A stretch of 64,000 bases of DNA from Pleodorina starrii (Eukaryota > Chlorophyta > Chlorophyceae > Chlamydomonadales > Volvocaceae): contig BRXU01000008.1 in NCBI GenBank assembly GCA_030267565.1, positions 3,106,001-3,170,000 of the forward strand, written 5' to 3'. Within the stretch, counting starts at the first letter, position 1, and every line of letters starts with the position of its first letter. Positions 1 through 13,700 of the stretch are shown here, one piece after another. The notes under the pieces were generated by a model. That model saw nothing but the letters and a program-made list of their open reading frames with translations. It did not search any database and was not told the DNA's origin. Both the position numbers and the translations under genes were made by a program.

Positions 1-66
1 CCCTCATCCCTCCCGCCCTGCCCCGTCCCTCCCTCCCTCCTCGCTCCCCTTGCCGCTCGACGGCAG

Positions 67-3000
67 GTGCCGAGTTCTTCCAGCGCTACCCCGCCCTGCA
101 CGGCTTCCTGCTCGACCAGCTGCGGGAGGCCGCGGCGGAGCTGGAGCGGGCCGCCGCCGCCGCCGCCGCTAGCGGCGGCCGCGCCTCCGCTGCCGCGCTT
201 GCCAACCCGCACCCCGGTCTTTACCCCGTGCTCATCATCTTGTCACGTCTCAAGGCCTCCCACATCCGGGAGGAGAAGGAGGAGGAGGCTGCCGCCAACT
301 CCGCCTCTTCTGAATCGCAGCAGGACGGGGGTCAGCAGCAGCAGCAGCAGCCGGGGCAGGAGGGAGGCAACGGAGCCGCCGCCGCCGCCACCACTGCCAC
401 CGCCGCCGTGGCGACTTACATGGGCGGGCTGACGCCCGTCGCCTTCACGCCGTTGGTACGGCGGTGCGCAACGGCGGCGCCGTACGCCGTACGACTCTTG
501 GCGGCGCGGGCTCTGAGCCCGCTGGTGGCGGTGCAAGACGTGCCGGCGCTGCTGCAGCAGCTCCTCGCGGGGATACCGCCCGAGCCGCCGCGTAGCGTCG
601 GCGGCGGCGACGCTGGCGGCGGCGGCGCGAGCGCTGGGCCCGTCCGCATCGTCGGCAGCGGCAACGCGCTGCATGGCGCGCTGCTGCAGGCGGCGGCACT
701 GCTGGACAGCGTCGCGGTGGAGATCAGGCCGGCCGCCGGCGGCGGCGGCGGCGGCGGTGCTGGAGGGCAGGAGGACGTCTTGGCGGCGGCGCTGCCGCAC
801 CTCGCGCGCGGCGCGTGGCTGGCCGACCCGTGGTTCGGATGCAGCGCCCTGGGCTGCGCTCTGCTGCAGGCCGCGGGCTCGGCGCTGCGGCTGCTGCCGC
901 CGGGCCGCTGCCTCGGGTTCCGGAGCGAGGTGGCGGCGCTGGCGGGGGCGTGTCGCCGGGCGGTGGCCTACGAGCCGCCGTCGGTGGAACGGAGGGTGCG
1001 GCGTCAGATGGGCGCCGCCGCCGCCTCCGCCGCCGCCGCCGGCGATGGCGGAGAGCGTGGTGGTGGCGGCGTGAACGTGTTTGCGTCCGACTTTCCTGAT
1101 CCGATGCGCAGTCAGCTGCTGAAGTTGGCCTCTCAGCTTTGGCTGGGGCCGGTGCTGCTGTGCCAGGCGTTCAGGTGCGTGTGTGTATGTGTGTTATGGG
1201 TATTTATAATCGATGTAGCGCGCCGATCGATTTAGCTCGGGAATCGATATACGTTAACAAGTGCGGCCGATCCCCAGGTTCTCCGCTTTGTGCTCCTCTG
1301 CACGCGTAACGCCTAACCCCAACCCAATCAGGTCCAGCTCCCCCGCCGGGTTCTTCTTGGAGGGCCTGCTGCACCAGCTGCGCTGCTGCCTGGCGTCGTA
1401 CTTGTACGACACCCGGGCGGCGGCGCTGAAGAGCCTGGTGCGCTTCCTCACCGCCGTCAACGGCGGCATCGCGGCGCTGGCCGCGTCGGCGGCAGCGCCG
1501 CCGGTTCCAAATGCGAAACACGAAGAGCCAACGGCGGGCGTGGCGGCGACAGCAGCGGCGGCGATGGCGTCCGCCATCGCCGCCGCCACCGGCGGCACCG
1601 CCGATGCGGGCGGCAAGCTGCCGCGCCTCGTGGCCGATTTGCTGGCGCGGCCGGCGCTGCTCCGACGTCTGGTTTCGGAGGGCATGGCGCTCCTGTGGGA
1701 GACCGTGGCTTCGGAGCCCGTGCACAAGGTCACGCGGCGGGCGCTCAAGGCCCTGGGGCTGCTGCACGCGCTCTCCACCACCCTGCCCACCACCGCCGAC
1801 ACCACCGCCGCCTCCGCCGGCACCGCCGCAGAGGGGCCCGAGTCGCTGCGTCTGGACCCCATCACGGCAGAGCCCCTGCCGCCGGCGAGTGCGGCGCAGC
1901 AGCACCCGTTGGACTGCCTGTGCTGCGCCGACCCACGGGTCGGCGGCTCGTCCTCCTCCGACGCCGCCGCCGAGGGCCTGCGCAACGCGCTGAGCCACGT
2001 GGCGCTGGTTGAGCGGCTGCTGTCGGAGGGCTGCAAGGAGCTGGAGGCCAGGTGCGAGGCACTGCGCTGCCTCGGCCGGGCGCTGGGCAGCGCGACGCTG
2101 GCGGCAGCGGCGGTGGCGGCGGCGGCGGCTGACGGCCGTACAACGGCGGCGGCGGCGGCGGCGACTGGGTCGCAGCCGTCGTTGGTGGCGGCGCTGGGGG
2201 CCCTGTTGGATCAGGTGGTGAGTGCGACGCAGCCGTGGCAGCCGGAGGACTGGCGGCTGGCGGGCGTGGAGGCGCTGGCGGCGTCGCGGCTGCTGCAGTC
2301 AGCGGCGCGACCCGCGGGTCGGCAGGAGGAGGAGGAGGAGGCGGCGGCGGTGGAGCTGTTGGCGATCCGCGGCTGGCGCTGCGTGATTACCTTTCTCGAG
2401 GTGCGCCCTCTTGCCCTCTCGCCGGGCCCTCCGTTTCGTTGTAGCCGTGTAGGTGACTGTGTACTTTCGTTCCGCGACTGCAATTCTGGGTTAATCTGGG
2501 GATATAATGTACGGCATGTGGTCGCTGTCGTACCGCTTTCGGCTTCCGCTGGCGTCCGTGACGAACTGAGGCGCCGGTTTAGGGAGAGGCTTCCCGGCGT
2601 CGTTGTTGTTGTTGTTGGGGTTGGGTGTTGGCGGGGAAGGGTGAGGCCCCTACGTCCTGATGATGAGGATGCGGTGCTGCGATACTGCGGTCAAACTCGG
2701 TACGGCACCTTTGTCGCCTTACGCCGTGCACCGCACATTACCGTACACCGTACGCAGGACGAAGATCACGCGGTGCGGTACACTGCGGCCAGGCTGGCTC
2801 AGGAGGTCATGGAGCTGTCGCCGTCATCCGACGACAGCTCATCGCTCGGATTTGAGCCTTCGCTTTCCGGCTTTGAAGCAGCAGCACAAGCTATCAGCTG
2901 CAGCAGCAACGGCAGCAGCAGCAACGGCAGCAGCGGCGGCGGCGGCGGCTCTGGCCAAGAGGGCGGCAACGCCGCCGGGGCGGCGGCGGCGGCGCCGCCG

Positions 3001-4294
3001 AAGCCCGCGGTGTACGGCAGGCAACCGCTGTACGTGGAGGCCGTCATACGGAGGTTATACGCGTGGCTTGCCGTACAGTATGGCAATCGCAGCGGCGGCG
3101 GCGGCGGCGGCGGAAAGGCCTCCCGCGCGGCGCTCGTGGCGATGCTGTGCGAGCTGGTGCTGGGCAGCGGCGGCGGCGGCGGCGAGGAGGGCGGCTCGGC
3201 GGCTGCCGTACCCGAGGTCGTGACAGCCGCGGTGCGTCGGGTCGGGTCAGGTCGGATCTGCGGCGCTGCTGACTTGTGGCTCAATCGGGGGCAGTTTAGG
3301 GATCCAGGGCCATTTGAAAAGCGGACATGAGCATGCTGACTCCATGCCGCGTATAAGCGGTCTAGCGGATCGGATGGGTGGGTGTTCGCCATTGTCCGGA
3401 TGGCATCACACCGATTTCAGCGCAGCTGTGGTTGACCCACAGACGTCGACCAGATGCGACGACACCGGCGCTGTACCTCTCCCCAGTCCTGCCCGTACAA
3501 CCGTACAACCGTAAACCCACTTCAGTCGAATCACCCGCTTTGCTCAACTCACCACCACCTTCACCCCCACCACCAATCCCCCCACCATCGTCGCCTCGCA
3601 GGCCGCCTCCGCGGGCGCCGCCGCCCCCGTGGGCTGGTCCTCCCAGGCGCGCCGCCTGTTCGACAAGGAGGCGGACAACCCGCACGAGGAGCCGCTGCTG
3701 ACGGCCCAGCTGGCGGCGCGCACGCTGAGGACGCTGCTGGCGGCGCCGCCGGCCCCAGCGGCCGCCGCCGCCGCTGCGGAAGCGCTGACGGAAGCGGAGG
3801 CGGCGCAGTTGGCCCGTTGGGGCGCCTTAGCTGCGGAGCACCTGAGAGCGGTCGCAGCGGCGGTGGTTGCGGCGAGCGGCGCCGCGGCGGCGGCGATGGC
3901 AGGCGACGGTGTCGGCGGCGACGGCGACGGGCCGGCGGCGGCCGACGGTTGGCTCGGCGGGTTCGTCAACCACCCGGAGGTCTTCACGTGCGCCTACAAG
4001 GCCCTGCTTGCGTTGTGGTCGTTGGGCCCTGCACGGCACCACGCGCTGCTGCTGCCCGGCGACTCGGCGCTGGCGTCGGCGCTGGCGGCGTTGCGGCAGC
4101 GGCGGGATGTGCTCGGGTCGCAGCTGGCGCCGTTGTTGCTGGCGGTGGCGAGCGAGTGGGGGGCGGCGGGGAGCGGGAAGGGGCCGCACGGCGCTGGGGA
4201 AAGGGACGGCTCCGCCGCCGGCGGCGGGGCCGAGGGCGAGCAGTCGCTGGAGAAGTCGGTGGTGGCGCAGGGCAACCTGCTGTTCCTGCTGTAG
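67..4294 (+). CDS. THADA/TRM732-family tRNA 2'-O-methylation factor, 3' part (5'-truncated by window)
   Basis: Exons by splice signals and frame: 67–1174, 1332–2400, 2803–3231, 3602–4294 (stop TAG). About 1,098 residues are visible; the start lies left of the window, and bases 1–66 are the pyrimidine-rich end of an intron. Family evidence: an Arg/Ala helical-repeat stretch (TPVAFTPLVRRC, then VRLLAARALSPLV) followed by a NALHGALLQ motif, as in the conserved DUF2428 part of THADA/yeast Trm732. Near the C-terminus, GWSSQARRLFDKEADNPHEE also fits this family. Trm732 partners the Trm7/FTSJ1 methyltransferase for 2'-O-methylation of tRNA position 32; a cytosolic role here is inferred. Poly-Ala/Gly insertions lengthen the linkers. 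The segment 2401–2802 stays open in frame, so intron retention there cannot be excluded. Recognition is by motif memory, so moderately sure. Confidence 0.72.
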
Positions 4295-5372
4295 GCGTGG
4301 CGGCCGGCGTACCGTATGGGGCATGATACGGTGACTACCGGTAAGGTAATGTCATCAACGGTAGGGTGGAATTGGGGTGATTGTCGTTGTGTGTTTTTGA
4401 CAGATTGACACTGACAAACGGACTGCGATGTGCCTCTCTACCGCGTCCTCAAGATGTTGGGTGTTACGTGCTGCGTTGGCAGCGCGAGCGAGGGGGGAGA
4501 CACTGCCGGACAGCTCTTGCCGGGTGGTGGTGGCGGTTCGTTCTGACGGCTGGGGATCGAGCGCGCCCCGACGAAGGGGATTTCCTCCAGGCCCGCCGAG
4601 CTTTCAGCGGTACAGCGGGGCCGCGTGACTTGGACCGAACAGACCGCAACTTGGACTTCCACACCAATTTTGACTTGGTGGAGTGGACTGCACTCCTAAA
4701 CTTGAGACCTGTGGCCAAGGACTGAGCTGCCAAACCGCCCACTTAACACACGACTCGGGGCCAACTGACACATCGTGACACTTTGCCGGACGCAGCCGAA
4801 GCCGTCGGCCCCGGCCTGCCTTCCCTCCCAAAAGCAATCGGGGAACAGCGCAACGCGCTGTGTGTGGACTTGCGTGGACAGGTGGAAGGAGCCCAACCCA
4901 CTCCCCCTCGCCCGCGGGGGCACCGCCCCACTCTCGTGCGGAGCCCATTAGGTGTGCGGCCACGGGGCATGCTGGGGGGTTATCCACGTGTGTAGGCCAC
5001 ACACGGCACTACATGTCGCCAGGTGAGGGCTTTAAGACTGCCCAACCACCAGCCCAAACAACTCGACGCCATGTTCCGCATATCCGCTGAGCACAGAGAC
5101 CCGCCCAGCACCGCCTGTCCCTCACTCAGGACTCCCGCGCAGTGTCCTCAGCAAAGCACCTGGCCTGCGTGGCCCTGGTTCAAACCCCGCGTCTCACACC
5201 CTTTTGCCCGCCCGCTATATCTAAGACCAACCCCTCTTCTGCCTCACTCCTGCGCGGCCCCGCCGATGCACACTTCCCCAAATCCACACGAACGCCAGCC
5301 GCGTGCGTCCACAGAGCCACCTGCGAGGCTAACCTACCAGACGCACCGGCACGTGGACCCCCTCCGGCTGCC
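4295..5372. other. Intergenic spacer between convergent THADA and RPN8 genes
   Basis: Holds the two 3' flanks. I saw no TGTAA-type polyadenylation signal on either strand here and no ORF with family-like content. Short ORFs are compositional. Confidence 0.6.
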
Positions 5373-8300
5373 TTATTTTTTCCCGGCCGCGTCGGCGCCC
5401 TTGGCCCCGCCCTCCTTTTCATCCTTGCCCGCCGCCTCGCCCTCCTTCGCCGCGCCCTCCTTGGCCTTCTCCGCCGCCTCCTTCTCCTTCTTCGCCTTCT
5501 CCTCCGCCCTCTCCTTCTCCTTCTTGGCCGCCTCGCGCTCCTGCCACAGGCGGCCCTCCTTGTTGTCGATGAGCTTGTGGAGCGCCAGGATGGATCGCAC
5601 CAGCGAGGCGATGTAGATGACGTGCATCATGTCGTTGGACTTGACTGCGGGGGGGGGGGTTATGCACGTATAGGTCGGAGCCCATGAGCGGTAAAGTAAG
5701 AGAAGAAGGGGGATACAGACAAAAAACAAGAAGAGACGGAGACAGGGCTCAGGATACAGCTTCCGAATGACCCGTTGGATGATACCCGTCGAATGATACA
5801 GTTTCCGAATGACCCGTGGTTCGCAGAGGGCGGTGTTATTATCAACCTTCCGGGGCTGGCGGAACGGCGCATGTGCCCCCGACTCGCGTCCCGAAGGGGT
5901 CGGTGTCGCCAAGCCGCCCGGAAGCGGGGCGCCCCGATGTGCGGCCGCTGAACACACCATACGGAAGGACCGCGAACGATGGTGTTGGCGACTGGGCTGG
6001 GCTGAGAGCCGAGGGCGGTCCCAGCCCCCTCTCGCGCCGCGCACCTGCCAGCGACTTGGACAGCGACTCCACGTTCATGTTGGGCAGTAGGTTGAAGATC
6101 TCCTGAGGGTCGCGAAGCCGCCGGGAGGGCGGGGAAGGGAGGGAGGGAGGGAGGATGAGAACCGTACATATCTGAACTGATAGCAATGAATCATGGAATG
6201 GAAGCCTGAGGCGCATCGCCGGGCAGGCGGACCGCGGCTGGGTAACCCTCTTCCAGCGCTGCGAGCCTGCGCCCGCGCCCTCCCCTCCCCCCCTTGCACA
6301 GAAGAGCGGCGCCCTGCCCCGCTGCCCGCATGCGTGGATGTGCGTGCGGCTGCACAATGCAGGTCAGGTCAGGTCCGGTCAGTGGCCGACGGTACCCCTA
6401 ACGGGACCCTTCTCTCCACGGGTGCACTCCCGGACCCCTTGTCGGTGCCCTTGCGCCAATGTCCGCCAATGTCCAACGGCCGCCCGCAGGAAGGCCGGCC
6501 GCCCCGCAGCTACCCACCCCGACCCGACCGACCGACCGACCGCCCCGACCGACCGGTTCTACCACTCCCTGGCAATCGGAGGGGACATCCTGCCACCTGT
6601 CCTTTTGCGGACGGGAAGGTTTCGATTACCTACGCCGTCTCTGTACCGTTCACGGGCTCCGGCCCATCCTCCCGTGGGTTGGATACCCTAAGCCCCACCC
6701 CCCCGCACCCACCTGCACCAGGTTAATGATGTCGTGGTTGACTGGCAGCTTGCCCTCCGTCACCAGCCCCAGGTACTCGGAGATCTCCGCCAGCCGGGAC
6801 TGACCGACAGCGGGGAGAGAGAGGGGGGGCGGGGCGGGGAAGGCAACGCAGCGACGCAGCGCCATCATCAGATCATCATCACACGGCCATCACACGCGCG
6901 GAGCTCGGGATAGGGCTTCGGGTTGTTGTCCTCACGAAAGGGTGCTGGTGGGTGAGAGAGAGGTCAACGAAACCGAGAACCGCAGCGCGGCTGGTGAGGG
7001 GTCGGTGCACACGCACGCACCGACGTGCTTGGCTGGCTTCAGCAGGCAAACGCCAGTGCCAGTGCTTGGGCACCGACAAACACACAAACATAGACACACA
7101 CACATACGGCCCTCGTCACCGAACAGGGCCGGGGGGAGGTCTCTGTGCAGGGCCGTGGCACACCCGGCAAGTGGACCAGGCCGGTAGGGTGGGGGTTGGG
7201 GGTTTCACACACCTGGAGGCCCTTGAGTGCCAGCAGCTTGGACGACACATCGCCGGCCAGGCTGGACAGCGTCGCGTCCTTAACGTCCCGGAGCAGGTGC
7301 TCCACGCCTGTGCAGGGACAGCAGCAGGAACGTTTTTGGGGGAGGGGGGTCAGGGAGTGATATGCTCCATTAAGTAAAAAATGAGTCACTGCGGACACTG
7401 GGGAGGGACGGCGCCGTGAAGGCGTTGTTGAGGGCGTTTGGAGGGGGGCCGCGTTTGCGGGGGCGTTGTTGTCCCCCCTTGCTTCACGCTTCCCCAGCCG
7501 CAGCGCAGACGGAGCTTGGGCGGCGAGCGGGTGCTGCGTGCGGAAACCATTGATGCAGCGTCCCCGATGGGCGGCGCACGCGCTCGTGCTCTCCCTCCGC
7601 TAGGGCAGGCGCACGCGTGCCCCCGTGCGGTTTGAGTACGGGTGCCCTCGCGGGCACATCTGGCCGCCGCTGCCGCCACATCGCTGGCAGGCGCCACGTG
7701 CTGACCACATACTTCACCAGGTGGTGGTGCGTAGGCGCGACGGTACTACACAAAGCACCAAAGGCAATGCCGTTGCGATGGCGCTGCGCGGCGCTGCCGG
7801 TCCTCTCTTCGCCGTGCGAGGCGGATGTTTGCGGACGGGTCCTGGCTTCCTCGCTCCCCCCAACCGCCCCCGTCACCGACGCTCCAGGCTACCCCAGCGC
7901 TCATGCGACACACCACCACAAGGGAAGCACCAGGGTTCAGCAGCACTGCAGCTCCCATGGCCGCCTGGCCTGCCCACCGCCGCCGCCCACTCCCGTTCCC
8001 GCCGGCGCCAGAGGACCACGTGCCCACGTGCTCACCGATCTCCTCCGCCTCCGTCTGGCCCACCTCCGTCGGCAGGCTGTTGAACACCTGGGGAGGTGGG
8101 GAGGGAGGTGGGGAGGTGGGGAGGGTTCCAGGCAATTCGGGAGAGGGACGGTCCCAATGGCGTAGTAATCGAGTATTCGAACTAGGCACGTTCCACACAC
8201 GTTGCTACCAATCTTCTTGTATCAGACATCCCGGAAGGTTTGCGTGCCGCGTTGTGCCGGTCCTGCCCTTCCTGCATGTGGCCCCTTGCCCTTGCATTTG

Positions 8301-9069
8301 GGGGGCCCCTGCTCCCCTTCCGCCAGGGCCCCACCGCCTCCAGCAGCGTGCCCAAACCAACCCCAACCCCAACCCCAGTGAAGCCCCGGGGCCCACCTTC
8401 TTGGCCTTCTCCGTGCCGTCCGTCCGCACCTCGTCCACCGAGTGGTACGCAGTGAAGGGAAGGCCCACCTCCTTGGGCTGCGAGTGCAGGAGGGGCCGTG
8501 GGGCACGGAATGACGACAGAGTGCGCTGTGCTGGGCGCTCCGCGCGATGCATGTAGGTGACGCGGTGGAGAGGGCTGGGGGGGATGGTGGGGGCTCAACA
8601 ACCCCGTGTGTTCTCACCTGGACCTCGCAGATGACCAGCACCGGGTGGTCACAGAACTGGCGTATGAGCTCGTTGATGTCGAGGTCCGCCTCCCGCAGCT
8701 TGGGCCCAGTGCTGTACCAGCCCACAATTTTTTCGCGGGCTGCGGGCATGTCGAGCGGTCCGGCTTAGGGCCAACACCTCACGCATGGAGCGGGTACGCC
8801 ACGCATTTGAACGCACCGTTGACCTTCTTGAACATCTTATACATCTGCTCTAGGTAGGAATGGTCCAGGAACCAGATGCTGGGGTCATGGTCGTCCTCCT
8901 CGAACGGCAGTGCGAAGCTGTTTGTGACATCCGCTGTCCCCTTGTAAAGCTCTCCAAGGAGGACGCCTACGACGCGCTTCTTGGTATCCTTTGCCACCCG
9001 GTTATAGTGATCCACAACCGACAGCAGGACTAGTGGGTGAAGAACCACCTTCTCGGGCCCTGCCGGCAT
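5373..9069 (-). CDS. RPN8: 26S proteasome regulatory subunit RPN8 (PSMD7), MPN-domain protein
   Basis: Eight exons (minus strand, transcript order): 9069–8817, 8739–8618, 8477–8397, 8087–8036, 7307–7213, 6799–6713, 6102–6045, 5644–5373. They join in frame into 339 codons plus TAA. Hallmarks: [72 protein letters not shown] and [13 protein letters not shown], in the order of human and plant Rpn8. The MPN fold lacks the JAMM zinc motif (GWYSTGP replaces GWYHSHP), as expected for the inactive partner of Rpn11 in the lid. The C-terminus is a long Lys/Glu/Ala KEKE-type tail. Start: the Met at 9069 gives [12 protein letters not shown]; an in-frame Met at 9096 adds nine residues and remains possible. 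Length is close to human (324) and plant (about 310). Confidence 0.95.
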
Positions 9070-10748
9070 GGTGCCGAGCAGATGCTTAATGAGCAAAGCA
9101 AATCAACACGTTTGCAGGTATGTCTGGGGACTCGTATGAATGGGCAGATCTCCCGGGCTTATTCAATAGTTGCCTTCGGAAGCCGTGTATTTACAGAAGA
9201 TAAAACAAAGTAAGTGGGACGTTTGTCAGGACGATGAATGAGCACAGGAGCGTCGAGTTTGGTATGGGTGCGTTCTCTCATTCATGGCAGCATTCATGGC
9301 ATTACACGATGCCCCGAAATGTGCCTATCCAAACCATGTATACAACGTCATACATTTGCAGGTAAAAAAATTGATAATTTTAACCAAGACGGTGCAACAT
9401 TGGCGGCCAAATGAGGCACGGCCCGCCGGGTCGGCCCCACGGACCCCGAGCTTGTGCCTTCGGCAGGCTCAGACCGAACATGGCAACGCCAGAACAGAGC
9501 TGAAGTGAATGTGCACTGAAATTGGAGGGTATGCAGATAGCAAAAGGGACCAAAGTTCGACAGGCAACCATCTGGCGGGTTTCTTCTGTGCCGTTCCGCT
9601 CCCATCCTTCCCACCCCGCGTCCATTCGCACGACCAGCTTGTTGCCCACACAGACACCATCGTCGACACAGCATTCACGTATTTGGCAGCGTTCGACATC
9701 CCATTGCTGGGCATATTTTATTTGACACATGTCATGAAGTAGCCACCATCACGCTAGCGCCGTTCCTTCCAGGACTAGCAGCACAAGGGCAGGGGATGGC
9801 GGAACGAATGCGCACGGGCATGACGGACTGCAGCCAAGCACACGCGCGTGGCAATTTAATTATGAAGGCCTGGTCCGTCGTGGAGGTTGTATAATGGTCA
9901 GGTCCTTCAATACTGCCCGCAACAACTGGCACGACCGCCCCCCACGCGCACAGCCGTCTGTCGCCACCAACGCCTTCATCAGTGGGTCACACCAAGGCAG
10001 TTCACTGGGAGGAAAGCTTTTGACGCGACTGTGAAGGGTTCCGAAGGGCACTGTCATCGCAGCGCCTACCTGCATCCCGGTATTCGTTACGGCGGTTAGG
10101 GCCGAGACACGTGAAGTCGACCAGAGGCAAATTACACGTTGCCTGGCAGCCCCGACGCCCATGTGATACCTAAGTTGCAGCCAGCTTGCCTGGGAGGTGT
10201 TTGAGAAACGCAAAGCCTCGGCGGTGAGGAACTGGATGCGTGGATGGAGTTGCGTAGTACAACCGCGCTTCTAACCAGTTCTAACCACTCTTTAGTATCT
10301 TTTCCTCAACTGCAGGGCAATAGCGAGGTAATCGCAGGTCCTCGATACTCACAGATGGCAGTGAGTGAACTTCAATAGGCAGGTCAACGGGTTGTGAGGA
10401 GGAGGAGAAGAGAAATCCTTCTGTTTCCGTACATGCGGTCGCCGGTTCCGGACCTTTCTCTGTTTTCCTCGCACCAAGCTGGACACCTTATTCAATTTAT
10501 ATATATCACACCCAACCATTGTTGTTACAATCCGACTCTGTTATAACCAATACTTCAAAGAGATAGGAAGCGCATCTGACTAAAATGCGCAGGACACCTT
10601 CGTTATTAGTGTAGTTGGCCCTGTTTGAAAGGGCTATTGAGCCCCTGAAATGGGGCCTCCAAAAAGACATATAGACCACTCAGACAGACAGACCTGACAC
10701 CGACCTGACGGTCCTGGCAAGCGTTAGCAGAGGAGCAGAGGAAAAGAC
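9070..10748. promoter_or_regulatory. Divergent 5' region between RPN8 (−) and the TmcB-like gene (+)
   Basis: About 1.7 kb, visibly less GC-rich than the genes, with short A/T runs such as the TTATATATAT stretch near 10495. It must contain both promoters and both 5' UTRs. I see no ORF with recognisable family content, no RNA gene and no clear TATA box placed relative to a known start. Short ORFs at 9284–9930 look random. Confidence 0.5.
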
Positions 10749-13700
10749 ATGGAGCGACAAAGCAGCTTTGGAAGCCAAGGAAGCGGAAAGTCCAACGCCT
10801 CCAAGTACGTAAACATCGCCGGAAGCCAACGGGTAGCCCTTCTTGCGGACATTAATTGACGCCGCGTCTTGCGAGCAGGCTAATAAAGGATGCTCAAAAG
10901 CATGGCGAGTCAGTCGAAGGCCAGAACGTGAACAATGGCTTCACCACGGCGCTTTTCGGGGTGAGGCGGACAGGCTGCAAGGCACGCCTGCCCCTGTACA
11001 GATGTATAATTACTGAATTTATCTGTCTGAGCAGCTGGGGGACAAAGCAGCCAAAGCTAGGACCAAGTGCACGGCATGTCCTCTCATAACTACCTCTTTC
11101 AGGTTCTTTTCACGCTGGCCAAGGAGAAGTACAGCGACAGCTGGAAGGTGGCGGTCCTGACCGTTGTCGTGGACTTCTTACTGATTATGGCGATCATGTT
11201 CAACCTGGAGTACCCGTGGGCCGTGGACCCCCACAACGGGTAAGCCCCCGCCCCCCTCCCTGCTGCGGGAGCTCCCCCGCGCCCTGCCCACCATGCCCCG
11301 GCCCGCGCCACTCCTTGCAACTGGGTGGCGTATCCTGTGCGCCTTCACCGCGTGCAGAATATTCAAATTCTTCTACATGCTGGAAATCCACAAGCCCCTG
11401 TCGACGGCTGGTTACAAGTTTTACGTGATCGTCTTTTACCTCCTGTCCGCCATGCTGTACGTGTCCGTGGCGATCTGCGTGTGGGTCGCCTGGTGCTTCA
11501 AGAACGACTCCTTTCCCTACCTCTGGCCCATCAAGTTTGTGCGCATCGTAGCCAGCGTGTTTTTCGGCATGCTCTACATCGCCGCGCTCAACATCTTCCT
11601 CGTCATCATCGAGTGCGCTCCGGAACACGGCGTCTGGTATCAGCACATCTGGCACAAGGGTGAGAGTCGGGCTACGGCCTACGGGCGTCCAGTGCCGTCC
11701 CATGGCGGCCCTGAGGTGCAGGGTGCCGTTGTGGCGGCGTCCCGGAGGCCATGGGTCAGCCGGGCGACGTCACAAGCGCGGCACACGGCCGCACGCGTTT
11801 GGGGTTTGGCCTTTTGGGTCGGGGCACGTTCTCCCAAGGGCAGAGCAGGGCCTCTCGGCTCAGGGCATCCGTGTTTTAGCCTCGTGGGTCGGGGTCGGCA
11901 CCGGCCCAAGGTGTGCACGTCTGCGTCCGCGCGTCCGCATACTTGCATCACCAGCCTGACGTGCGGCATTTGACACACGTTCAAACCGCCGACAACGACC
12001 GACAACCGCTTGGGAGGGCCGCCCCACTTTCGGACCTCCCTGGGCGCGCCGCACACTTGAATCGCTCCGCGCCTGTCCGTCCCTCCACGCCCCGCGCTCC
12101 CTCCGCTCGCAGAGTGCCTGACGATGCCGCACCTGGTCCACTCCATCTTCTCCATCCTCAGCTGCCTCATCTTCGCCGTGGCGGCGCTGCTGCTGGTGCG
12201 TGCGCGCGTGCGTGCGTGCGTCCGTCGTCCTAGCCGGACCAGAATCAGATCAGACCGTTCTCACCCGCCCAGCTCCGTGCCAGCTGGCGCGCGCCTCCGT
12301 CCTGCCCGCCCGTGCTGCCCAATGGAGCACTTTGGGCTGGGCGTCAGATGGGCGGTGGGGCCGTGCAGGCGCCTCCTGGGGACAGGCGCTGGCAGCCGGC
12401 AGCGGTACACCACGCACCAGCGGGGACCGGGCTGTGTCCGGGTCGGCGGCGTGGGTGCGTCGACCGGCAGGCAACCAATTCGGGCGTAGGTTTGGGCCCT
12501 TGGGCTGCACCGCACCGCATCGTCGGAGAGCAGTGGGCTGCGTCCGTCGCGGTGATGCCCTGCCGGCCCGCCAGCGTCTCTGCACCGCAGCAGCCCTGCC
12601 GCAGCCAGCGCGCCCACGTTGTCGGCGCACGGGAACGCGCATCGCGGCGGCTGGAGGGGCTGGCACCTGACAGGCACGGCTGGCACCTGGCTGGCACGGC
12701 TGGAGGGGCTGGCGCCTGGCAGACACGGCGCCCGCGGCACGGCGGCGGCGCCGCAAAGCAGGGCGGGGCGAGCCGGGCGCCTGGGTCAATGCACCTTCCC
12801 CCGGGGCCCGCTCTTTGCTGGCCCCCCTTCGTGGCTTTGCGGCGTTGCGCTCCTGGGCTGCGATCGGCCCACGCACCCACGCACATTGCACACAGCCCAG
12901 CGGCCGGCGGTAGCCGGCACGGGCAGCTGGCTCCGCGGGAGCACGCGCCTTATGACCATCATGAGCTCCACAGGCTCTGGCACCCGCCCCCTGCTGCCGG
13001 CCACACGCCAGCATCCAGCAGCGGGCGGCTGCCTATCGGCGGCTGGCGTTGCACGCAGGTGCAGCAGCAGAAGCAGAAGCCCTGCATCCCCTCCCCGCAA
13101 TTCACAGCGGCGGGCGGGCGGCCGCCTCATCCGTGGTGCAGGGCGGGGCGGGGCGGGAGCAGGCGGCGGAGGGGCACCTTTTGCGGCCTGCTGAGGCCCG
13201 CTGCTGCAGCACGATGTGCTGCGGCCAGCGGGACCAGAGCGGCTCTGAGACCGCCGACGCGACCGCTTGGGCGGTGGGGGCGGCTGCGGGGCCGCGCAGT
13301 TCTCCAGTTCTCCCTTCGCGCTCCTCGGCACCACCCCCGCGCGGGCTTGCGCCGCGCCGCGCCGCGCCCGCGCCGGGCGTCCCCACCGCTCCGGAACCCG
13401 GCTCGCGTGTGTTCGTGCCAACCACACAATCCGCGATCGCGAGCAGCACGAGCTATCGCACCGGCTATCGAGCAGTAGCAGTCCGCGGACGGGCCGACCT
13501 GGACAGTGCCATGCGGCTGCGGGCGGGTGGATGCCCGCGTCTGGGACGAGCGATGAGACCTCACATCATTATGATCGCCGTAATACGGCCCACGAAACCC
13601 GCCCTGCCCTCCCCGCCCCGCCGCGCCCTTGTCCTACGTTTATCACACCGCCCTGTCCTCCCCGCCCCGCCGCTGCCCTCTCCGCCCCCGCCCTGCCGCT

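Noticed and set aside
2401..2802. Possible extra coding sequence between THADA exons 2 and 3
   Set aside because: Open in frame, but flanked by good splice signals and without family-like sequence; treated as intron.
5160..5205. GGTTCAAACCC resembling a tRNA B box
   Set aside because: No A box, acceptor stem or anticodon arm could be paired upstream.
12312..13478. 388-codon ORF in TmcB-like intron 5
   Set aside because: Low-complexity composition, no motif; flanking exons splice cleanly across it.
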